DNA of 64,000 nt from Nematostella vectensis (Eukaryota; Cnidaria; Anthozoa; Actiniaria; Edwardsiidae), in contig NC_064045.1 in the NCBI RefSeq assembly GCF_932526225.1, positions 8,860,022-8,924,021 of the forward strand. The letters run 5' to 3'. Below the pieces are notes generated by a model. The model worked only from the letters and a program-made list of their open reading frames with translations, was not told where the DNA came from and searched no databases. Positions 12,951 to 22,600 of this stretch are shown here, one piece after another (position 1 is the first letter of the stretch; each line of letters starts with the position of its first letter). The position numbers and the translations under genes were made by a program.

Positions 12951-14995
12951 ATGTCAGAAACTGTTGACAGAGAGGCAGAAACTGTGCCTTGCAAAGATGA
13001 TGTGGTAGATAGAGAAGATGCTACAAAGAACCATGATGATGAAGTAGATAGAGATGACGCTACAAAAGGTAATTATAAAGTATTACAAAATAATTTAATG
13101 AATGTGGGAAGCTAATCACTTCCCTGTATTTGTAGTGCCATGAGTTTTCCACAAATAATCATTGGCATCATGGTGCCATGTACAGAATGTGCATTTTTTT
13201 AAAGGTGGCGCTAAAATTTTAGTTATTGCTCATAAGTATTGTTCAATTTTTAATAACTGGTTCACCAACCCATATTGACCCCCACAACCGAAAAAATTCA
13301 TAAATGAAAAATTAACACAATGAGATCAAGATTACTCAGTCTAAGGGATTGGCCTTGAATGTATGTATCCAACAAAAGTTGATAGCAACTGCTCGTCAGC
13401 CAAATAATAGCTCAGGTTCTTAGACAATTTTCAAATCGAACCAGGAAAAACATTAGAATCAACCTTCTCGAAAAATCGCTTTAAATACCGCATATTGGAA
13501 AGATATCAGCAAACTCAGCTCAAGACAGAAATAATCTTTTCAACCCATAGCCAAAAAATCAAATCCAGGTCAATTTAGTTTCAAAACAGACAGCATTCAG
13601 AAGAGCTGTTGTGATTCATTAGAAAATTATTTCCTTATCCAGGCAAACCCAAACAAGGAAAAAAATTCCTATGACTCCACCTTTGCTTGCAAACTTCCTA
13701 AGCACAGCACTAAATTATGGAAAATAAGTTCAACTTTGCCTCAAACTTGAAAATAAGGCAGTGAACACATTCTGTTGGCTGAATCAAGTATATTCAAATT
13801 TTAACATCAATAAATATCTGTTCTGGTAACATAGTAATGCAAATGATTCACAGGCGCGTTCCCAGGATTGGATAGCCGGGGTGCGCAGTCATAGGCAGAT
13901 ATGGAAAAAAGCACAGTACTTGTATTTGACGATTCCTTAATAAGAAATGACCTTAATAAGAAATGTTTACGCACCTGATTCGAAACTATCTGGTGGTTGT
14001 TTGTGAGTGCATTACAGCAGAACAGTTATATCGTTGATATTGGCTGTGAAGGGAATAGCTCTCAAAATATTTATTTCTACTGATTATGTCTTTTCTAATT
14101 AACAGCCCCACCTCCTGCAACAGTTCCACAAATAACATTCTACCTTGATGACTGTGATGCAAACAAAAATGTGATTAAGAAATTTCCAAAGGAACCTATT
14201 GAGTGCAGAGTAGGGCAAGCAAAGGTTTTGGGGCGTGGGAGAGGCGTTGACATATTCCTCAACCATGATACAGTATCACGAAGCCACATGAAGCTCACAC
14301 CATTTTATAATCCAACTCGTAATGTGATGGAATTCGAGGTTGAAGTCACAAGCACTACACAGGTCATTACTATCAATGAGGAAAGCTTGTTGTTAGGAGG
14401 AAAGAAAATTATTTATTCTGGAGACAAATTAAAACTTGGGGAATTGGAATTTTGTATTGAAATACAACAAGGACAGGAAAGAAGTCGCTCCCTGATTGCA
14501 CTAAAGGGTAAGAACCTTTTTAAAATGTTCCCACAGGCTACACAGAGCCAAGATGTTCATCCAGTGATAGTTGGAGTGCAAAACTTGAATATCAGCAGTG
14601 GTGGCAGCATGCTGCCAAATGCTTCCATGGGTCCATACATACCCCCTCAGGGTATAATGTACCAGTGTCCATCGTTCGGTGGGCAGTATATGCCTCCTCA
14701 AGTAAATATGACTGGCCAACCTGGACAGGTTCCCTACTTTGGAAATCAGGGGTATATTTACCAGGCTCCACCACCAGGCCCTAGAATGGGAGTGCCGCCA
14801 CCCTCTTACCAGGATGACCAGGATTACCAGGATGCCAGTTACAGACGTAATATGTATAGACGATCTGGGGGGTCCCAACCATCAGAACACTCTGAGGATA
14901 GTGGCATGAATCTGTCATTCGAAGAAACTAACTTGCCGAAAGGACAATCATTTGAGGAGACTGAGCCTCCCAAAAAGGGTGAGAAAGGGGATTGA
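12951..14995 (+). CDS. TIFA: TIFA-like FHA-domain adaptor
   Basis: Two coding exons, 12951-13068 and 14106-14995, join in phase 1 to give 335 residues. An acceptor (TTCTTAAAG) sits 10 bp before the ATG, so the 5' UTR is spliced. Exon 1 encodes a short acidic tail with three similar Asp-Arg-acidic-Thr units (Thr11, Thr25, Thr38). Residues about 48-160 form an FHA domain with LGRGRG at 81-86 and SRSH at 97-100. The tail is rich in Pro, Gly, Tyr and Met, has a PPSY motif, and near residues 298-303 carries PSEHSE, which fits the TRAF6-binding pattern PxExx(acidic/aromatic). Human TIFA has the same order: an acidic N-terminal Thr (Thr9), an FHA domain, and a C-terminal PxExxE motif. In mammals TIFA self-associates through phospho-Thr9 after ALPK1 phosphorylation and activates TRAF6 and NF-kB. 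The gene converges on an ALPK1-like gene. The tail is much longer than in human TIFA (184 aa). Confidence 0.85.
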
Positions 14996-15563
14996 ACTTT
15001 TCCAAACTCGAGGAAAGTATTCAAGATCATCTCTTTGTATATGCCCCCTGCCTCCATGGTGCCTGGTGAGACCATGGTGAAAACAAAAAGTGAGTTAAAA
15101 GTTTACAAGTTGGACGGCAGAGGCGGTGGTGCGGTCCCAAAAGTGCTGGGCGATGGCCCCATAATTGGTTGGTTGAATAATGCATCTTCTTGTACTCTTG
15201 TTTGAGACACTGGGATTCACATGCGAAAAACACCATCTGCTCAAAATTGGTGGGGGCTAGCAGCCAGCCCCTCCATGTCCGCCGCCTGTGGATAGGGATG
15301 TAGACTCTTGCACTTGCAGTCCCATCTGTGTTAGATAATTATTCTAAGGCCTAAATTAGATTAAATTATCTTCATGTGCCGTTCCAAATGCAAACTCAAC
15401 ATGCGAATGAACAGGAATAAATTTGGTTCAATCTTAAGGAATTTGTATTTGGAATGCATATCAAGAATAGTGTTTGCGCTTAGATATCAAATGATTTTTT
15501 GGGAAATTCAACTTAAATAAGCACAGAATTGACTGTGACCGTCCTGCCAAAGAAATATAAAAA

Positions 15564-15588
15564 AATAAAATATTTAAGTAAAAATAAA
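15564..15588 (+). terminator. Poly(A) signals of the TIFA-like gene
   Basis: Two AATAAA hexamers at 15564-15569 and 15583-15588, about 570 bp past the stop codon. Confidence 0.5.
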
Positions 15589-16220
15589 CCCTTTTTGAAA
15601 AAAAAAAAACTTTATGGCTTTATTTGTAAATGCTAATTAAGTAGCTTTATTTTTGTTGTTGTTATTCTGCCGATTAAAGCCTGAGCGTGCGCTAGTTTGC
15701 CATGCAAAAAGTCGACTGCCCTCTTAGCGCAAGTCCCCTATTGGTAGTAGAGGGGTCGGTGTTTATCATAATAATGTCTTTAATGGTACCCCTAAAATAT
15801 AGTTAATTGGTCATGACAGACCTGTAAAGAGGGGTGTGGAAAGAGCTGCCATTGGTAGGAATAACATACATGTAAGGTTAAGTTCATGTAAGGCGCAGCT
15901 AATTCCAAATTAAAATTAAGGTAATTTGTATTTCGAAGAACTCATGTTTTTGTTGTATTATTTTTTATTCCCAACAATAAAAATTGACATACAAATTTAT
16001 GATTTTTTATGCATTAAAGTATTTATACGGAAAAATAAAATGTAGATTGTATTTGAACACTTCTTTATTTTCAAAGAAAGTATTTCTTCTGTAAAACTTG
16101 ACATTTTAGCGCTAGAAAATAATTATGGTCGTGCTGTATTGGGACACATAAAATTACAACAGTTTTAAAATCAACGGTTCCATTTTTTCGGGTGATATAC
16201 ACATAGCGAAAATATCCACT

Positions 16221-16609
16221 CTATAAAATCCACTCTAACAATTTATTATTGTCACTTTTATTGCAGGAAAAAATATTGTATAAACCAATGCTACTATTAT
16301 CAACTATATTAAAATTGTAATAAAAAGATTTGTCACTTTGATACTGTGCGTCATCTATGTCTGTTGTGGTCGAACCAAGCCGAGCAGTTTACAAATGGCA
16401 TTGCATTCTGGGTGCTATAAAATCCACTCTAACAATTTAATATTGTCACTTTTATTGCAGGAAAAAATATTGTATAAATCAATGCTACTATTATCAACTA
16501 TATTAAAATTGTAATAAAAAGATTTGTCACTTTGATACTGTGCGTCATCTATGTCTGTTGTGGTCGAACCAAGCCGAGCAGTTTACAAATGGCATTGCAT
16601 TCTGGGTGC
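16221..16609 (-). repeat. Tandem duplication of the ALPK1 3' end (two units of 194-195 bp)
   Basis: 16221-16414 and 16415-16609 are almost identical. The unit holds the last about 20 codons of the kinase (from the Cys-x-x-x-Cys zinc motif to the stop), the stop codon and an AATAAA signal. The inner copy is the real end of the gene. The outer copy lies beyond the stop as a pseudo-3' end. Near identity means a recent duplication or an assembly artefact. Confidence 0.93.
16451..16456 (-). terminator. Poly(A) signal of the ALPK1-like gene
   Basis: AATAAA on the minus strand, about 95 bp past the stop codon. A second copy at 16257-16262 comes from the duplicated unit. Confidence 0.5.
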
Positions 16610-19600
16610 ATCGCGCTCCAGAATTTATCAATTCCTTGCTGTTTCCAGTTCCCAGTCCCAAAGCAGTCATACACTGCCGAGTGGATCTGGGGATCGGTCA
16701 AAAACGTGCAACCCCTGCCCTTTGGAGTCCACCCCTGTATGTCCACAATAACGAGCTTCCCATTGGATGATTGCCACGTGAAATGACTGAATGCTAGAAC
16801 GAGGTCGGCGCCTTTGACAGGGTTTCCGTCTTCGTCTTTTCTAACGAAGGTCAGGTTATTCGTTAGTTTGGTGAATTCGCCTGACATGTATGGCTCGATG
16901 TTGCAGACTTGTTCCGCCTCATTGGCGTTATTGAACAGCTGTAGAAGAGCGACAGGAAGGAACTGGATATCGCCGATTGTAGCACCTGAAATTCAAGAAG
17001 AGAGAGCTCTATAGTGAGACGCTCGCTACCGTGCCCGCCAAAAAAGTATTCGCAAATATAAAGCATGCGAGATTCACCGTTTTGAATTACGCGAACTTCA
17101 TAACTAGGAGGATTCCATCATGCTTTGATTTGCAGCGGATTTTTTTTTTGCCTTGTTGTTGGTGCCAATCAGATACACATTTCTGGCATTCTTATTGGCT
17201 TACTTCACAAAACTGTCAAGGTGGCACGGTAGCGTGCGTCGTATCAGATAGCGCACGTCTCGCATTCTTATTGGCTTACCTCACAAAACTGTAAAGGTGG
17301 CACGGTAACGCGCGTCGTATCAGATAGCGCATTTCTCGCATTCTTATTGGCTTACTTCACAAAACTCTAAAGGTGGCCACAGTAGCGCGCGTCGAATCAG
17401 ATAGCACGTTTCTTGTATTCTTATTGGCTTACTTCACAAAACTCTAAAGGTGGCCACAGTAGCGCGCGTCGTATCAGATAGCACGTTTCTTGTATTCTTA
17501 TTGGTTTACTTTACAAACCTATCAAGGTGGCCACAGTAGCGCGCGTTGTATCAGATAGCACGTTTCTTGTATTCTTATTGGTTTACTTTACAAAACTATC
17601 AAGGTGGCCACGGTAGCGCGCGTCGTAGCAGCACATTTCTCGCATTCTTATTGGCTTCACAAAACTGTCAAGGTAGCCACGGTAGCGCGCGCCGTACTGT
17701 AAATAGGTTGCTTGCCCTACCCCGATCAAGCATGAATAACTTCTGGTTGAATTGCGCGACGTAAGACCGTGCAGTCATCTGGCTCAGCACATCTTGTTGG
17801 TACTGTTTGATCGGCTGCTCCTCATAGTACTGCTTTGCCACGTACCTTGGAGACACAGGGTAACACATAGCTTTAGTGAGCCCTAGCCGCTTATATCAGC
17901 TTTCCCGTGCTCTGGGATAAAACGTGTGGCACGAAATCCAATCAGACACCCGGGCAAGAATGCATCATACTTGTACAGAACACCAGCGGTAACCCTCTTC
18001 AAAAACAGTCCGTGAGTCCAGAAAAGAGCCTTCGCTTCACAAAAGACGTGGCAGTTCTCAATTCGATCTTTTTTCTATAAAAACTAACCCGGCGCATTGC
18101 CAGGGTTTTCTGGAGGGGGAGGCGAGAGGGAAAAGCAATATATTATGCATTTGCAGGAAAGGTTCTTATTTGTCCACCTCTGAACCCCCCCCTAATTCTA
18201 AGCGCCTTCCTACCTTGCTAGAGGTTCGTCCTGGTTAATAAACTGAACCATCAGAGCGTTTCTCTGGCCTCCTTTCTTGTTCTTGGCCAAAGATAGCGGC
18301 TCCCCTACATGAGCGATGGTTGGTTGCCCTCGCCACTGGCCTTGACCTGTATTTGAGAGTTCGTACCTCCACAGTACAGCATCTGAGTTAACAGTTAAAC
18401 ATGAGAAAATGTAAGCCTATGCTCGACAGCATGGGGAGTCTAATGATTACATTAGCACACTATACTCTTACCACAGCGGCCTGAACTCGGGGGCAATTCT
18501 GGGTTCAGGCAAATCCCAGGGCATCATGGTACTGAATCTCTTTCTCGAGGTGTAACCGCTCAAAAAACTATGTAGCTATTAGTGCGTCTCCCCTTTCATA
18601 GTACTAGACGGTCCGACCGGGTTTCCTGTGGTGGTTTGACGTCACAGGTGACCTTGTTCCAGATCCCGCACATATTAAGCTATTAGTGCGTCACCTCTTT
18701 CGGTCTGACCGACAGGGGAAAAAAATAGTAAAATTTAAATTGTAAGGTTGTGTTAGCTTACATTTTGATTATATTTTGCCTAGAGGTTCCTTTCATAAAA
18801 TAAAACAAAATAAGTTTTAGTATTTTTTGGTAGATGATCGGTTTTTGAGATATGATTGAGCAAAGTTGCCATAGATCCTGAAAAAAGCAGTAATTTCGCC
18901 CAAATTGGGCAATTCCAGACAAATCAAGTCTTACATTTTGCAATATCTCAAGAACGGATTATCTACCAAAAAATACTAAAGCTTATTTTGTTTTCTATTA
19001 CACAAGGAACATCTATGCAAAAAATTAGGTAAATATAAGCTAACACAACCTTACAATTTGAACTTTGCCATTTTCTGCTCCTGTCGGTCTGACCAGGTTT
19101 CCTGTGGCGGTAATGACGTCACAGGTGACCTCGTGCCAGACTCCGCACATCCTTATGGTTTGACTCCGAGGTAAGGCGCAAAACATAAACGCCAGAGACT
19201 ATACGTGTTTTCTGTCGACTTTCACCCACCTTGTACGCGCATATTCGTGACATCTAGGCGTGACAGCTGGTGCGTGACATCCGCTTTTTGTAGCGTGCCA
19301 GAGCGCGACAAAGCGGGAAGAGGGACAACTTCGGTTTCCAGACTTTGCGTGACAACGCTTTTGTCAGCAGGAGGTTCGGTCGTCAAACCAACGGTGGAGG
19401 CTGATCGGTCGACAGTCACGCAATCTTCTTTCTCTGCTTCATACTGGTTTTGTGTAACGCAATCTTTTGTGCTTCCAGTCACCTGATAATGGTTTTGTGT
19501 AACGCAATCCTGTGTCTCCGCTGAACGGTCAACAGTTTTCACAGAGCTCTCGGCACCGCCTTCATCGGAGGCAAAGTCTTGATTGAGGGTAACGCAATCT

Positions 19601-22600
19601 TTGTCACCACCAGTCACGCGATACTGGTCCACAGTTTCCGTAGTGCCCTCTGCACTTCCTACTTCCGGCGTTAGGGTTGATTGCACTACATCTGCAGTAA
19701 CGCCACTCTTGCTTCTATGTTCGCTGTCATATTTCCCAACGATCTCTTGATATCCCCCAGAAACGAGCCTGCGGTTCGGTCCCAGCAAGCTCAGTGGTGT
19801 TAAGCTCGTACCCATCGCTGCGCGGTTCTGCGCACGCGCTGTATTGTATCTGTACAGGAGCTCTCCTGCATTTGGAAGGTTCTCGCGAGAATACTCCTCA
19901 AGCTGTAGTATCATAAGACACTGGTATATGACTTTAGTGATTGTTCCGTCGATGAGAATCTCCTCACTAAAGGAGCAGTAATGCTCGTATAGCACCATCG
20001 CAAGTAGCTTGAGCTTTACCCCCTGTTTCAACTCCTGAAGGTCTGCAAATGCGAGGCTAAGCTTGAAAATAGCGCAGACAAGAAGGTAGAACTGCTCTTT
20101 GCTTGTCAGGGATGCGTACGTCTGGTGGGCTTGGACGCTATCTTTAAGATCTTCAACAGCAACCTTGAGAAGCTGACGTTTTGCTTCCATGTGGAACGCG
20201 AGTTTGGCAAATTCCAGCATGATTTCACCGGCTTGACACTGAGTAAAATAAACGAGCAAATAGATGCCATTTAAAACTTTGAGGGGGAGAGGAGAAAAAT
20301 AAATTGGTCCAGAAAATTTTTTTTGCATCGTTTGGTCCAAATAAAAGACCAGCCATTCATACAAAAAAAGAGAGTTTGACGATCCCTTTCATTCTATTTT
20401 TTTACTCAAATAAATCACTTTCAAAAGCCCTAAATCACCAGTGTAATTTCTTTTATCAATCCTATTGGATTCTAGTTCCCTAAACAGGAAAGAGCCTCAC
20501 GCGCTTATTGCGTCATAAACTATGGTGTAAGAACGTTTGTTTTGATTGGTAGAGAGAGTTACGATATCAAAAAGGCCCTGATTGGCGGGTTTACATGTGA
20601 GTCCAGAATGAGTGACGCTCGGCCCCCAACAAGTTTTTCCTGCGCTAACGCGTATAGGCGTATGAACGACATACTGAGAGGCGTTTCTATTATCTTTTTA
20701 AGACAGAAACATACCTTATTACGTCAAATCGACACAAAAAAACGCTCGCTTTGACCGCCCTACAACACAAGTCGCTCGCTTTGACTTACAGAATGGCGAA
20801 GGAAGAACATAGGGGTGTAGACAGAGAGCTTGGCTGCTTCCTTAGCGCTGAAGTACGCAGCGAGTAGCGGGTGAGCGTTGAGGAGACCAAGAGATTGAAT
20901 GAGATAAGTGTAATCTGACACTGTCATACCCCGCAGACACAAAGAAAGAAGCCCGTGGCTTGCAGACAAGCCCTGCGATAAATACATATGAGGTATTAGC
21001 ATATTATGCTGATTGTTGTCATCATAATGATAATGTTCATTTTTATATTTCTATATCTTTTATTTATTTATTTGTTTGTTCGTTCGTTCGTTTATTTATT
21101 TACTTATTTATGTATTTATTCCTTCCTTCCTTCCTTCATTTATTTATTTATCTAATTATTCATTCATTCATTCATCATTTAAACATTCGTTCATTAATAA
21201 ATTCATTCATTCATTCATTCGACGTTCGCACACTGTTTTTGCACTCGCGAGACAGTGAGCAAAGTGCACGAGTGAAATTTAACTCATCGTGTGCGATGGG
21301 TTTCACTTAAAAAAAAACTGTCAAGGTGACTTCGCTAGCGCCCGTCTATATGTTTTTTTAACTGCTTTACCTTCTTATCAGGTTCAGGAAGAGTTCCAAA
21401 CAGCTCTATGGAACAGACCAGCATTCTGACCGCCTCACTCAGGTTTCCCAATGTGTATTGTATGTCACCTTTGATCTGAACGCAGACGCCAGACACGAGG
21501 TGGTGGTCCTTCGCCTCGCGATACTTCCACTGACCGATCTCGGACCTGTTCATCAGTAACCTATCTAGCGTTTTCTCGGCGTCTGTAAAACACCACAGCC
21601 TGGGTAAATCGGACAGTTCCGATATATCCAAAACCTATCCAAAGCTGAATTACAGGTTGATTACAATACTATGCGAACAATAGGTGGTCGGCAGACGCTC
21701 GTTTGCATTATTTATTTCTCTGATTCAACTACGCCTATGGAAACCACCTAGTTATTCTACAGCTTCTCTATAGTTGTTCTAGTCATACCCATTAAAGGGG
21801 CAGTGTCATAGTAAGAGCTTTGCAATAGCTCTCTGGCGCGGACAAATGAATTTCAATCAAATTCTAATATTGACTTATGAACATTTGGTACATGTCAAAG
21901 AAATGACCACAAACTGTCAATAAACATAGTTTTCAATAAAATGTTGCATATTATTCTAACAAGGCTTTGACAGCATTTGTTACTGACTCCAGACATGCGC
22001 AGTAACATGACGCTGCCCCTTTAAATACTGTAAGTGGTAGTAAAAAATGGAACTGCTTATATCGTCACTTGCCTTGCAAGTTGCCTTTATTTTTCATAAT
22101 CCGAGCCTGCCTTATAAGCAGCTGGGGAGCAATGGCATTGTGGGGACTCCTTCGCTGAATGTGATCTAACACAGTCAGTGTTACCTTCTCACTTCCTTGC
22201 CAGTAAAGAAACCTGTCCAGTACAAATACCAGAGCAGCCAACTTGCTGAACTCTTCCTGGACATATGCATGGAACAAGCATTCCTGTGACGTGTAAAAGT
22301 TAACATAAAGATCATAAAATTGCAATATCTAAAGGGGTACTAGAATAGGCGAAAGGATTTTAGCAGTTTCGGAAATCCCGTTGAAATAGAAAACACAGAG
22401 ACTTAAGAGTTAGGAATTGTACAGATAATTTATGAAGCCTAACAAATTCCTTTCCTACTTCATACTTTTCTACATGCACTCCAAAAGTATACTTCGAGTA
22501 TGGAGCATAGCCCATAGGTGACTGGAACTAGCCTGGACCAAATCGTGTTCTCAAAAGCTAAGGAATCTCTTATAAGAGGGGCAACAGAATGGTCCCTGTA

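Larger units (their letters stand above)
14996..16548. other. Convergent 3' regions of TIFA-like and ALPK1-like genes
   Basis: No coding exon seen. It holds the two 3' UTRs, a dispersed repeat near 15645-15740 (relatives at 30105-30200 and 47285-47385), and a duplicated copy of the ALPK1 3' end at 16221-16414. Confidence 0.7.

Noticed and set aside
14508-14536. GT...AG segment of 29 bp inside the TIFA-like coding exon
   Set aside because: Far too short for an intron, and its removal breaks the reading frame.
17884-18060. Open frame between ALPK1 exons 7 and 8
   Set aside because: I tried to place it in the kinase N-lobe, but the direct junction gives PLAR-YVAKQY, matching the remembered human order ILGR-YVGKDY, so no exon is needed.
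18471-18534. Exon-like stretch encoding PWDLPEPRIAPEFRPLW with a good donor in ALPK1
   Set aside because: Its phases do not fit between exons 6 and 7, which join cleanly without it. It could be a minor alternative exon, but nothing requires it.
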